Of a stretch of DNA of 64,000 nt, positions 1 through 10,018 are shown one piece after another. The notes beneath the pieces are model-generated. The model did no database searches and had not been told where the DNA came from. It saw nothing but the letters and a program-made list of their open reading frames with translations. The translations under genes and the position numbers were made by a program. This stretch comes from Terriglobia bacterium (GTDB lineage: Bacteria > Acidobacteriota > Terriglobia > Bryobacterales > Bryobacteraceae): positions 124,001-188,000 of the forward strand of contig JAIQFI010000003.1 in NCBI GenBank assembly GCA_020073345.1. Reading direction: 5' to 3'. The stretch's first letter is position 1; every line of letters starts with the position of its first letter.

Positions 1-515
1 AGGTCCATCTCCGAAGGATCGTGCTTCTGCAGATCGTAGTTGCCGGTTTCATCCGGCTGCCAAACCTCGACCGAAGCATTCGGAACGCCCTTCCCCGTCC
101 CATCCGTGACGCGCCCGTAGAGGACGACTTCCAACCCTTTGCTGGGCTTGGTCACGATGGTATCGCCCAGCTTCATCGGGGGAGAATCCTGGCGGTAGAA
201 CGGCCCCACCAGACTGCTCTTGGTCCCGGCTTCGGTGGCGCGCTTGTCGTGGAGGGAGTTGATCAGCGAACTCATTCCCAGCGTGTCGGAAAGCAAAATG
301 AATTCCTGACGGAACGCCGTGCACTTCTGGCCCACCGCGGTGAGGAACTTGATCCCCTCCAGCCATTCTTCCGGAGTGAGATCCGCCTCGCGCGCCCAAG
401 CGTGCAGGTGCTTCACCAGCGGCTCCATGATCTGCTTCAGCCGGGGGTTGGGCGTACCCGCCATCTGCTCAATGGCGGCGTCGGTAATGGTGTTCTCATC
501 AATCGCGCGTAGCAT
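1..515 (-). CDS. Intradiol ring-cleavage dioxygenase (hydroxyquinol/catechol 1,2-dioxygenase type), 3' part outside window
   Basis: This partial gene starts at ATG 513-515 and runs off the left edge after about 171 codons. The first ~100 residues have the helical N-terminal dimerisation domain of catechol/hydroxyquinol 1,2-dioxygenases, with the segment LTPEEWLEGIKFLTAVGQ. The catalytic domain follows, with GPFYR and then VEVWQPDETGNYD. In this family the Tyr of the GNY motif is the first of two tyrosinate ligands of the non-haem Fe(III); the second Tyr and two His lie beyond the edge. The enzyme would open catechol or hydroxyquinol between the hydroxyls. It lies 27 bases downstream of a membrane-protein gene on the same strand, so the two are probably co-transcribed. 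The exact substrate is not decided by what is visible. Confidence 0.88.
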   Translation of the reverse strand, partial: MLRAIDENTITDAAIEQMAGTPNPRLKQIMEPLVKHLHAWAREADLTPEEWLEGIKFLTAVGQKCTAFRQEFILLSDTLGMSSLINSLHDKRATEAGTKSSLVGPFYRQDSPPMKLGDTIVTKPSKGLEVVLYGRVTDGTGKGVPNASVEVWQPDETGNYDLQKHDPSEMD

Positions 516-542
516 AAATTTGTTTATCCTTCTCCAACTAGT

Positions 543-1592
543 CTATTCCGGTTTCGCCTTCGCCAGTGGCCACATCTTGAAGAATTCCGCGAAGAAAATC
601 AGGAACGGGAAGGTGACGCCGAGCAGCGCCGTTGCCAGCCAGATCTCGAAATCGTTCGTCGGCGGTCCCGGCTTCAGGACCCCGGTGACCACCGGCGCCA
701 CCGCGCCATACATCTTCGCGAGCAAAACTCCGATCACCGCTGCTGCGATGCAGTTCAGCACCCCCTTCAAGGGCTGGCTGAACTTGGCGAACAACGAATT
801 GTGCAGCATATTCAGCAGCACGATGGTTCCAAAGATGAACGGGATCGGCCCGGAGATCAGGAACCCCATCGGATCCATGCCCATCGTCGTCACGCCGATG
901 TAGTACGCCAGCGCGCCCAGCACCAGCGCCAGCAGCGTCCACACACTGCCGAGTACAGGTTGTTTCATCACGGCCGGCGACGATGTGAACGGCCACAAAT
1001 CGAAATGCAGCAGCACAAACAGGAACGTGAGCGCAGTTACGTAGAACACCTGCGCATTGACGCCGTTGAACATCCCGTGCGGGTCGATACTGGCCTTATA
1101 CCAAGGAGCGCCCGCCATGAAGCTGAAATCGAAAAACAAGCGGAATAGCAGGTAGTTAATGATGTAGACCGCCGCCAGCATCACCAAGCCGGCTCCCACC
1201 GGACTCTTGATCAGGCTGGTGAACGGCCACCCTCCGAACATGATCGCGAGCCAGAATGTTACCACCACCGAAACGATGCCGAACAAGACCAAAATCGGAA
1301 TAGGCGGAGCAATGCCGCCGCCCACGACCGCGTGGCAGATTCCACCCACGATCACACCTATAACGATATTCACCAGCACCAGCAGAATCCCCTTCAAAGG
1401 CTGGGGCTGAGAGCTGACGAAGCCCGGATTGGCGCCCCACGTTACGCCGATGACGATTTCCATCGGAATTATGGACGCCATGACGAAGATAACCCAACTG
1501 CCGAACGTCGGGAAATCGAACAGGGAAATGACGCCCAGGGAAACCGCCATGATCAGGACGGTCGACACAATTCCAAGCGCGGGCTGCTTCAT
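543..1592 (-). CDS. Multi-pass membrane protein with internal repeats, unknown function
   Basis: The 349-residue protein is almost wholly hydrophobic, with about ten possible membrane spans and no signal peptide distinct from the first span. I do not recognise the family. The chain repeats itself: it opens with MKQPALG and a second unit opens near residue 210 with MKQPVLG; each is followed later by SQPQPLKG or FSQPLKG and a stretch rich in Val/Ile/Gly. WPFTS occurs twice, before such units. The start at 1592 is supported by AGGAGG at 1597-1602, four bases upstream. The same frame stays open far upstream, but that part is antisense to the kinase gene. Its position just before an intradiol dioxygenase suggests a role in uptake or sensing of an aromatic compound; this is inference only. 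Confidence 0.85.
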   Translation of the reverse strand: MKQPALGIVSTVLIMAVSLGVISLFDFPTFGSWVIFVMASIIPMEIVIGVTWGANPGFVSSQPQPLKGILLVLVNIVIGVIVGGICHAVVGGGIAPPIPILVLFGIVSVVVTFWLAIMFGGWPFTSLIKSPVGAGLVMLAAVYIINYLLFRLFFDFSFMAGAPWYKASIDPHGMFNGVNAQVFYVTALTFLFVLLHFDLWPFTSSPAVMKQPVLGSVWTLLALVLGALAYYIGVTTMGMDPMGFLISGPIPFIFGTIVLLNMLHNSLFAKFSQPLKGVLNCIAAAVIGVLLAKMYGAVAPVVTGVLKPGPPTNDFEIWLATALLGVTFPFLIFFAEFFKMWPLAKAKPE

Positions 1593-1652
1593 GCATCCTC
1601 CTACGTGGGAAGTCCGGAGTCGAGATAATATACCACAGAGCGGAACGCGGAC

Positions 1653-4600
1653 ATGAATCCCGAGCGTTGGCAGCAGGTCGAGGCGGTATATCACGCCGCG
1701 CGGCATCGAACCCCAAAGGAACGGGGTGCGTTTCTGGACGGTGCATGCCGTGACGACTCGGATCTGCGCCGGAGAGTCGAGTCGCTGCTGGCCGGAGAAG
1801 CCGCTGGCAATGGCTCCCCCGACAGCGCTACCTTCACCGTGGCGGCGGCAGGTTCCCGAGATCCCGGCGGGCTCACGGGCGGCTCCTGGCTGGGTCCATA
1901 CCAGATCGAAACGCCTCTGGGGGCCGGAGGGATGGGGCAGGTGTACCGGGCACGCGATACGCGCCTGTCCCGGTCCGTTGCCGTCAAGGTGCTGTCGGCC
2001 GGCTCCGTGGACCGGTTTATTCAGGAAGCGCGGGCAGCGTCCGCGCTCAACCATCCCAACATCGTCACTATCTACGACGTGGGCGATGCCCGTGGCGTGT
2101 CCTACATCGTGATGGAGCTCATCGAGGGCCAGACCTTGCGGCAGGCGATGGCCGGAGGACCTTTGCCCGTCCCAAAACTGCTGGGCTTCGCCGTCCAAAT
2201 CGCCGATGCTCTGGCCACGGCGCATGCCAAGGGCATCATGCATCGCGACCTGAAACCCGCCAACATCATGATCAGCGCGGAGGGACGGGCGAAGATCCTG
2301 GATTTCGGCCTGGCCAAGCTGGTCGCAGAGGGCGGTGAACGGTCCGCCTCGGCCGCGGAACACCCGCTCACGCAACCCGGGACAGTCCTGGGAACTTTCG
2401 GCTATATGTCGCCGGAGCAGGCGCGCGGAGAACCGGGCGATTTCCGCTCCGACCAGTTTTCCTTCGGCGCCGTGCTTTACGAAATGGCCACGGGGCGGCG
2501 GGCTTTCGCTGGGTCGACCCAAGTGGATGCGCTGGCGGCGGTCATCCGGGACCAGCCGGAACCGATCGGCCGGATCAACCCGCAGGCGCCGGCACCCCTG
2601 CAGTGGGCGGTGGAGCGCTGCCTGGCGAAGAGCGCCCGGGACCGATACAGTTCCACGCAGGATCTGTTCAATGAACTGTCCGCGATTCTGAGCAGCATCT
2701 CTCAGCCTGTGGCGGCGCCGGCAGCCACTCCGCATAATCTGCCCGCACAGCGAACCGCCCTGGTGGGCCGGGACCAGGAGTTGGAAGGCGCGCGGCAACT
2801 CATCCTTCAGCCGCAGGTGCGGTTGCTGACGATGACCGGACCGGGAGGCATCGGCAAGACCCGCCTGGCCGTGGAACTGGGGCGCAGGCTGCTGGATGAG
2901 TTTCCCGGGGGCGTCTATTTTGTACCGTTGGATCGCATCAGCGATGCGGACCTGGTTTCTTCAGAGATCGCCAACGCGCTGAGCGTGCGGCAGACCGGTG
3001 ATCGCGCTATTGCGGTCGCCCTCCAGGAGCATGTTCGGGCGTCCACGGCGCCCACCCTGCTTCTGCTGGATAATTTCGAGCATGTGTTAGCGGCCTCTCC
3101 GCTGGTCACCGAGCTATTGTCAGCGTCGGATCAGCTGACCATCGTGGTGACCAGCCGAGCCGCATTGCGCCTCTACGGAGAATACGAATTCCCGGTGCCT
3201 CCACTGGATCTGCCCGATCGCAAAACGGCGCCGGTGGAACTGCTGGCGAAATCGCCCGCGGTGGCTCTGTTTCTGGAGCGAGCCACAGCCCTGCGCGCCG
3301 GCGGCGCTGGCCTGGATGAGGCGCAGATCCGCACGGTGGCCGAGATCTGCGCGCGCCTGGACGGGCTTCCGCTATCGATCGAGCTGGCTGCCGCCCGAAC
3401 TCGGGTGCTGCCGCTGGCCGCGCTGCTCGAGCGCGTGCGCGATCCGTTGCAGCTTCTGGCCGGCGGTCCTCGCGATCTTCCCATGCGCCAGCGGGCCTTG
3501 CGCGCGACGCTCGACTGGAGTCACAACCTGCTCGATCCGGAGCAACAGAAGCTGTTTCGGAGGATGTCGGTGTTCGTCGGGGGCGCCACGCACGAAGCTA
3601 TCGAGGCGGTCTGCAATGCGAAAGAAGACCTGAATATCGATCTGCTGGACGCTATCGAATCCCTGGTGGACAACAGCCTGGTGCGGCGCACGGGGGCGGA
3701 CCTCACCGAACCGCGGTTCGTGATGCTCGAGACCATGCGCGAATATGGGCTCGGCCGCTTAGCGGAGGCCGGGGAGGAAGCGTACACGCGCAAAGCCCAC
3801 GCGGCCTACTACGTGGTGCTGGCGGAGGAAGCCGAGCCGGCGCTCATGGGGGGCGCGCGGCAGCAGGAGTGGTTCGTGCGCCTGGATGCGGAGATCGGCA
3901 ATACCCGCGCGGCCATGGACTGGCTTAGTGCCGCTGGAGAAGCCGAATGGGGCTTGCGGTTGGGCTCGGCGCTGGGATTTTACTGGGGGGACCGGAGCCT
4001 CAGCCAGGAAATGCACGAGCGCTTTCAGAAACTGCTTGAATTATCCAGAGCTTCCGGCCGGACTACACTCCGGGCGAAGGCCCTGGCCGCGGCCGGTGAT
4101 CTGGCACAAATCGCCGGCCGCGATCATGACCGGATGCGGCACTACGAGGAGAGCCTGGAGATTGTCGAGGCGTTGGGAGATCCGCTCGGCCTGCTCCGCG
4201 CCGTTACTCACAGCGCAGTCATCGAACGGGGATTAGGGCGATATGGAACCGCTCGCGTGCAATTTGAGCGCGCAGCGGAGATTGCCCGCACTTTGGGAGA
4301 CCCGGCGAGCCTGGCGGGCGCCCTCAGCAACCTGGCGGACATCGTCAAGCTGCAAGGCGAGTATGAGCTGGCGCGATTGCTGCAACTGGAAACCTCGCGG
4401 TTGTTCGAACAAGTGGGGAATCGGATCGGAGTGGCTTGGTCCCTGAGCCATCAGGCGGATTTGGTCCGGGAACAGGGCGACGCGGAGAAGGCTCGCGCCT
4501 TGTATGAACAGGCCCTGGTGCGTTTCCGCGCGCTGGAGAGTCAGCCCGGAATCGCCTCCTGCCTGCACGATCTGGCCAACTTGGCTGCCGAGGCAGGCGA

Positions 4601-4940
4601 CCATACGGTTGCCCGGCGGCTGTACGGAGAATCCCTCAAGTTGTACTGGGACCTGGGGCACCGGACTGACTTGCCGCGTCTGCTGGAATCGTTTGCCGCG
4701 TGCGCCTCGGCCGCGGGAGAACCGGAACGCGCCCTGACTCTGGCGGGCGGAGCGGCTGCACTTCGCAAGGAGTTGGACAGGCCACTCACTGAGGCTCCGA
4801 AAACACGCCTGGAGAGCGCCTTGGAAGCAGCGCGAAAACGGTTGAGCAGTGCGGAGGCGACGGCCAGCTGGATGCGTGGCTGGACCATGGAGCCGGAGGC
4901 CGCCGTGCGATTCGCGCTAGGGGTGGGTGAGCCGGCCTAG
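1653..4940 (+). CDS. Serine/threonine protein kinase fused to signal-transduction ATPase and TPR-like repeats
   Basis: The 1095-residue protein is a cytoplasmic signalling fusion. Residues 1-80 form a short N-terminal region with a WQQVE motif. The kinase domain spans about 83-345, with the glycine loop GAGGMG, Lys112 in VAVKVL, HRDLKPAN (Asp199), DFGLA (Asp217) and GYMSPEQARG, so it should be active. From about 368 comes an NB-ARC/AfsR-like ATPase starting LVGRDQELEG, with Walker A GPGGIGKT (396-403) and Walker B LLLLDNFEH near 475. From about 700 to the end are Ala/Leu-rich helical repeats of TPR type. No membrane segment is visible. The last four bases overlap the convergent DUF4242 gene. 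The target is unknown. Confidence 0.95.
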   Translation: MNPERWQQVEAVYHAARHRTPKERGAFLDGACRDDSDLRRRVESLLAGEAAGNGSPDSATFTVAAAGSRDPGGLTGGSWLGPYQIETPLGAGGMGQVYRARDTRLSRSVAVKVLSAGSVDRFIQEARAASALNHPNIVTIYDVGDARGVSYIVMELIEGQTLRQAMAGGPLPVPKLLGFAVQIADALATAHAKGIMHRDLKPANIMISAEGRAKILDFGLAKLVAEGGERSASAAEHPLTQPGTVLGTFGYMSPEQARGEPGDFRSDQFSFGAVLYEMATGRRAFAGSTQVDALAAVIRDQPEPIGRINPQAPAPLQWAVERCLAKSARDRYSSTQDLFNELSAILSSISQPVAAPAATPHNLPAQRTALVGRDQELEGARQLILQPQVRLLTMTGPGGIGKTRLAVELGRRLLDEFPGGVYFVPLDRISDADLVSSEIANALSVRQTGDRAIAVALQEHVRASTAPTLLLLDNFEHVLAASPLVTELLSASDQLTIVVTSRAALRLYGEYEFPVPPLDLPDRKTAPVELLAKSPAVALFLERATALRAGGAGLDEAQIRTVAEICARLDGLPLSIELAAARTRVLPLAALLERVRDPLQLLAGGPRDLPMRQRALRATLDWSHNLLDPEQQKLFRRMSVFVGGATHEAIEAVCNAKEDLNIDLLDAIESLVDNSLVRRTGADLTEPRFVMLETMREYGLGRLAEAGEEAYTRKAHAAYYVVLAEEAEPALMGGARQQEWFVRLDAEIGNTRAAMDWLSAAGEAEWGLRLGSALGFYWGDRSLSQEMHERFQKLLELSRASGRTTLRAKALAAAGDLAQIAGRDHDRMRHYEESLEIVEALGDPLGLLRAVTHSAVIERGLGRYGTARVQFERAAEIARTLGDPASLAGALSNLADIVKLQGEYELARLLQLETSRLFEQVGNRIGVAWSLSHQADLVREQGDAEKARALYEQALVRFRALESQPGIASCLHDLANLAAEAGDHTVARRLYGESLKLYWDLGHRTDLPRLLESFAACASAAGEPERALTLAGGAAALRKELDRPLTEAPKTRLESALEAARKRLSSAEATASWMRGWTMEPEAAVRFALGVGEPA

Positions 4941-5209
4941 CCAGCGCTGGCGTGTTCCATCATGCGCCGGACGGCGGAGATCCGGTTCGCCGGAAATCCT
5001 CCCAAGCGTGCGTGCTCTTTAATGATTTCTTCGTTGGGCGCCCAGTAGATACAGTAGACCTTGTCGTCGGTCACATAACTGTGCAACCACTGAATCTGGG
5101 GACCCAGATCCTTGAGGACGCCTAGGGACTTCAGAGCGACTTCCCGGACCTGGTCCTCGCTCATGTTGCTCGCCCCCGGAATCTCACGTTCGATCACGTA
5201 ATTGGGCAT
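4937..5209 (-). CDS. DUF4242-type small protein
   Basis: The 90-residue protein begins MPNYVIEREIPGA and contains CIYWAPNEEIIKEHA, the layout of the DUF4242/SCO4226-like family. Members are small ferredoxin-like fold proteins; one is described as nickel-binding. His residues in the LHSYV and KEHARLGG segments are consistent with this but prove nothing. The gene is seven bases downstream of galE on the same strand and could be read through from it. It overlaps the convergent kinase gene by four bases. Confidence 0.8.
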   Translation of the reverse strand: MPNYVIEREIPGASNMSEDQVREVALKSLGVLKDLGPQIQWLHSYVTDDKVYCIYWAPNEEIIKEHARLGGFPANRISAVRRMMEHASAG

Positions 5210-5216
5210 GGAAAAA

Positions 5217-6209
5217 TCATATCATGGGCGATTGCTGTGATTTGTGATGCCAGGCCCAGGCGGTCTCGACGATACGTTGAATGTCCCGGAATTCGGCGGT
5301 CCAGCCCAGTACCTTCCTGGCCAGCGCCGGGTCCGCCACCAGCTCCGGAGGATCGCCAGCGCGGCGGGGACGAAGCACATGGGGAACTTCACGGCCGCTG
5401 GCAGCCGCTACTGCGCGCACCACGTCCAGGACGGATTGGCCTACGCCGGTACCTAGATTGAGTGCGGTGGATTCGCCGCCATTGCGCAAATAGTCGAGCG
5501 CGAGGATATGAGCACGGCCCAGATCGAACACGTGGATGTAATCGCGGACGGCAGTACCGTCCGGAGTCGGATAGTCGGTCCCATAGACTTCGAGTTGCGG
5601 ACGCTTTCCCAGAACCGCTTCGAATGCGGCAGGGATCAGGTGCGTTTCCGGCTCATGCAGTTCCCCTAGCTCGCCTTCCGGATCGGCTCCGGCGGCGTTG
5701 AAGTAGCGCGGGGCAACCCATTTCAAGCCATGCGCGATTCCGTGCCAGTGCAGCATCTTCTCCACAAACAGCTTGGTCTCGCCATACGGGTTGACGGGTT
5801 TCTTCGATTCCGTTTCGGTGATCGGGATGGTCTCGGGATCCCCATACACGGCGCAGGTCGAAGAGAATACGATGTTCTTCGCGCCGGATGCGATTAGCGC
5901 ATCCAGGAAATGTATGGTCTTTCCGACGTTCTCGCGAAAATACTTGCCGGGATCGGTGTACGACTCACCGACGTAGGCCTTGGCCGCGAAATCGATAACC
6001 TCGGTGATCCCATGCTGGCGAACGATCTTCTGGACCAGCTCGCCGTTCTCGATATCACCTTCGTAGAAGGGACCGAACTTGGCGGCCCAGCGATGGCCGG
6101 TGCTGAGATTGTCCAGAACGACAGGCTCGCGCCCGGCGCGGACGAGCAATTTACAAGTGTGACTTCCGATGTAACCGGCGCCGCCGGCCACCAAAACAGG
6201 ACCTGTCAA
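5217..6209 (-). CDS. galE: UDP-glucose 4-epimerase
   Basis: The 330-residue extended short-chain dehydrogenase interconverts UDP-glucose and UDP-galactose, feeding cell-surface polysaccharide synthesis. The NAD-binding motif GGAGYIGSH is at 9-17, the catalytic Ser/Thr lies in VFSSTCAVYG (near 117), and YGETK gives Tyr142 and Lys146. The C-terminal half has the usual AVRDYIHVFDL motif. The start codon appears to be TTG (6207-6209): an in-frame TAA lies six bases upstream of it, and the chain from there matches the usual epimerase beginning. No strong ribosome-binding site is visible, so expression may be low or coupled. Confidence 0.95.
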   Translation of the reverse strand: MTGPVLVAGGAGYIGSHTCKLLVRAGREPVVLDNLSTGHRWAAKFGPFYEGDIENGELVQKIVRQHGITEVIDFAAKAYVGESYTDPGKYFRENVGKTIHFLDALIASGAKNIVFSSTCAVYGDPETIPITETESKKPVNPYGETKLFVEKMLHWHGIAHGLKWVAPRYFNAAGADPEGELGELHEPETHLIPAAFEAVLGKRPQLEVYGTDYPTPDGTAVRDYIHVFDLGRAHILALDYLRNGGESTALNLGTGVGQSVLDVVRAVAAASGREVPHVLRPRRAGDPPELVADPALARKVLGWTAEFRDIQRIVETAWAWHHKSQQSPMI

Positions 6210-6285
6210 GATGTTTTAACTATCCCACAATCTACTGCAGAATTTCGTTATCAGGCACGGTTACGGACAGTCCATCCGCGTTCGA

Positions 6286-7386
6286 CTAGCCCCAGACTTC
6301 ATCAGCCACTTCGACGATCCGGCGGAGCTTGGCCCACTGTTCCTCCTCGGTCAGAACGTTGCCTTCCTCGGTGCTGGCGAAACCGCACTGCGGGCTCAGG
6401 CAAAGCTGATCGAGATCGATGAATTTGGCGGCCTCATCGATGCGGCGCTTGAGGTCATCCTTTTCCTCGAGCGAGCCGGTTTTAGAAGTGACGACGCCCA
6501 GGACCACCTGCTTGTTCTTCGGCACCAGACGCAGGGGCTCGAAGCCGCCGGCGCGATCGGTGTCCCATTCCATGAAATAGGCGTCGATGTTGACCTTGTT
6601 GAACAGAACGTCGGCCACGGGCTCATATCCGCCGACTGCGATCCACATGGATCTGAAGTTACCGCGGCACAAGTGCATCACCACGCGCATCTCCGGAGTC
6701 CTTCCGGAGATCGCGGCGTTGATCATGTCCGCATAGATTTCGGGCAGCTTCTCGGGTTGGTCGCCGCGAGCGCGCAGCATCTGCCGCTGTTCCTCATCGC
6801 ACAGATAGGTGAAGTTGACTTCGTCCAGCTGCAGGCACTTGCAGCCGGCGGCGCCGAAATCGCCGACCACGTTCTTGTAGGTCTGGCCAACATCGTTGTA
6901 GAACTCGTCCATGGTTGGGTAAACACTCTCGCTCACGGCCTTGCGGCCGCCACGATAATGGAGCATGCTGGGCGACGGAATGGTCACCTTCGCTGTCTTG
7001 CTGGTATTGGCCTTTAGAAACTTGAAGTGCTCGATCATGGGATGAAGGCCGGCGTTGATCTTGGCAGTAACCTTGATGCCCTTGATCCGGGGCAGGCCGC
7101 TCTGGAACGGAAGCCCTTGCTCGGCCGGATACGATTCGACGCCGTCCAATTGTTCCAGGAAGTCCAGATGCGAAAAGGATCGGCGGAACTCGCCGTCGGT
7201 GATGCCTTGGAGGCCGGCGGACTCTTGCTTGGCGATTACTTCCCGGATGGCGCGATCTTCGACTTCCTGAAGCTGCTCGGCAGAGATTTCGCCGGCCTCG
7301 CGCTGGGCCCGGGCGTCCTTGAGAAATTGCGGACGGAGCAGGCTTCCAACATGGTCGGCTCTGAAGGGGGGAGTCGCCCGCAACAT
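6286..7386 (-). CDS. MetE-like cobalamin-independent methionine synthase family methyltransferase
   Basis: This 366-residue protein matches the stand-alone catalytic half of cobalamin-independent methionine synthase, about half the length of full MetE. It begins FRADHVGSLLRP and has the zinc-site elements VVMHLCRGN (His and Cys) and SPQCGFAST (Cys). The family moves a methyl group from folate or another donor to a thiol. The start at ATG 7384-7386 is chosen because it overlaps the stop of the upstream gene in a TGATG arrangement typical of translational coupling; an ATG 33 bases upstream would add 11 residues. Nearby is a LigM-like O-demethylase that would produce 5-methyl-tetrahydrofolate, so this enzyme may use those methyl groups (inference). 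Confidence 0.88.
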   Translation of the reverse strand: MLRATPPFRADHVGSLLRPQFLKDARAQREAGEISAEQLQEVEDRAIREVIAKQESAGLQGITDGEFRRSFSHLDFLEQLDGVESYPAEQGLPFQSGLPRIKGIKVTAKINAGLHPMIEHFKFLKANTSKTAKVTIPSPSMLHYRGGRKAVSESVYPTMDEFYNDVGQTYKNVVGDFGAAGCKCLQLDEVNFTYLCDEEQRQMLRARGDQPEKLPEIYADMINAAISGRTPEMRVVMHLCRGNFRSMWIAVGGYEPVADVLFNKVNIDAYFMEWDTDRAGGFEPLRLVPKNKQVVLGVVTSKTGSLEEKDDLKRRIDEAAKFIDLDQLCLSPQCGFASTEEGNVLTEEEQWAKLRRIVEVADEVWG

Positions 7387-8147
7387 CAACGCCAGTATGG
7401 CAGAAGACGTGGAATCCATGAAGTAACCAGAGGCCGCCGGCGGCTGCGGCCGATCCAGCGTCCCAGCAAGCCGCCCAATGCTCCCCAGAGCCAGGACGCC
7501 GGCAGTCTAGACAACGGAGAGAGCATGACGCCTAACGGCGCTGGCGGGCAAGTAGTGGATTGAATTGCTTGCAATTGGATTGTCGGTTCAGAAACGCGAA
7601 TCCAACAAGAACGAATCTGCGCGTCGTAGTACGTGTACGTGAATCCGTGTTCGTGAAACGTCGTAGGAGTGTCCCGCGGCCCCAAGACAATCACTCCGAG
7701 GATGCCAAGCCACATCAGAATCCCAGCAAGCATCAGGGGGATGCCTGCCAGGAAGGAGATCTTCACAGCCGCCAGCCCTGACTGGTCCAATTTGCCGCGG
7801 TGGCGGAGATGGGTCCACAAGCCGCAGCCGACGAGGAGCAATACGTAGAGGTTAGATCCCCACAGATTCTGGAGTAGCATGCTCGCCTCGCCGCCGTAGG
7901 GTGAAGGAGCCACGATATTCCACACGAATCCGTTGAGCATGACCAGCAGCATGGCCAATCCAACCAGGGTGGAAGGCTCGGCGACGCGGAGCCGCTGCCA
8001 CAGTGCGCTCCTGAGCACATCCCCCACAATGCCAGCTGTCAGAGGGCGGACGAGGAGCATGCCCGTTAGCTCGGGGCCGTACTCGCGGCGCCAGGCTGTT
8101 GGATAGAGGCGGAGGAGCGCCGTGACCATCCAATGGTGTGTTTTCAT
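7386..8147 (-). CDS. Membrane protein coupled to PadR regulator, unknown function
   Basis: The 253-residue protein has a short N-terminal region (LLRLYPTAWRREYGPE) of the kind seen at the start of acidobacterial transporter-like genes downstream of PadR regulators. Roughly five hydrophobic segments follow. It lacks the long periplasmic and FtsX domains of the usual ABC permease partner, so it looks like a reduced or different partner. Its start overlaps the padR stop as ATGA (8144-8147) and its stop overlaps the MetE-like start as TGATG, which suggests a translationally coupled trio. Function is unknown. Confidence 0.75.
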   Translation of the reverse strand: MKTHHWMVTALLRLYPTAWRREYGPELTGMLLVRPLTAGIVGDVLRSALWQRLRVAEPSTLVGLAMLLVMLNGFVWNIVAPSPYGGEASMLLQNLWGSNLYVLLLVGCGLWTHLRHRGKLDQSGLAAVKISFLAGIPLMLAGILMWLGILGVIVLGPRDTPTTFHEHGFTYTYYDAQIRSCWIRVSEPTIQLQAIQSTTCPPAPLGVMLSPLSRLPASWLWGALGGLLGRWIGRSRRRPLVTSWIPRLLPYWR

Positions 8148-8467
8148 GCGGGCCGTAACCTCCTTAGACCGACGGCTGCAACGCGGCGCATGTCGTTGAG
8201 TTGTTCCGTGAGGCCCGTTTCACCTTCGGCGGTCAGCTTATAGGGCCGTTGGCGGCCTGAACTCACTTGCGGCGCGATGAGCTTCTTTTCGACCAGGCGC
8301 GTGATCGCGGTGTAGAGCGTTCCGGGCCCCAGCGTAACACCGGCGAAGGTTTCGATGTCGCCCATGATGGCGTAGCCGTGTTTAGGGCCGGAGGCGAGGC
8401 TCGAAAGAATGAGGAGCTCGGGGTCGGAGGCCGGTCCCGTTTTGGGCTTGCGCGCCATACTACGCAT
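8144..8467 (-). CDS. PadR family transcriptional regulator
   Basis: The 107-residue winged-helix repressor has the PadR core: SDPELLILSSLASGPKHGYAIM, GVTLGPGTLYTAITRLVEKKLI and RQRPYKLTAEG. The family often senses phenolic compounds or controls transporters and usually represses its own operon. ATG 8456-8458 (giving MARKPK) is an alternative start nine bases in; an imperfect palindrome overlaps the first ATG, favouring the later one. The gene overlaps the next by four bases. Given nearby aromatic O-demethylase and dioxygenase genes, an aromatic ligand is plausible but unproven. Confidence 0.93.
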   Translation of the reverse strand: MRSMARKPKTGPASDPELLILSSLASGPKHGYAIMGDIETFAGVTLGPGTLYTAITRLVEKKLIAPQVSSGRQRPYKLTAEGETGLTEQLNDMRRVAAVGLRRLRPA

Positions 8468-8486
8468 TACGATATATCAAATTGCG
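8463..8486. promoter_or_regulatory. Candidate PadR operator/promoter dyad
   Basis: A 24-base imperfect palindrome (9 of 12 pairs) is centred at 8474/8475 on the self-complementary core GATATATC. On the minus strand TATATC could serve as a -10 box for padR, with transcription starting a few bases before ATG 8456-8458. The position fits autorepression. No experimental motif was matched. Confidence 0.4.
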
Positions 8487-8534
8487 ATATTCCGCAAGGG
8501 GCCAGGCGTGCAAGCTACGACGACGACTTGATCC

Positions 8535-9989
<1,455 letters not shown>

Positions 9990-10018
9990 TTAACACGTGA
10001 GATCCGCGGCATCCTAAC

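Noticed and set aside
1593-2798. Upstream extension of the membrane-protein frame
   Set aside because: It is antisense to the kinase gene and has no coding character of its own; AGGAGG before 1592 fixes the start.
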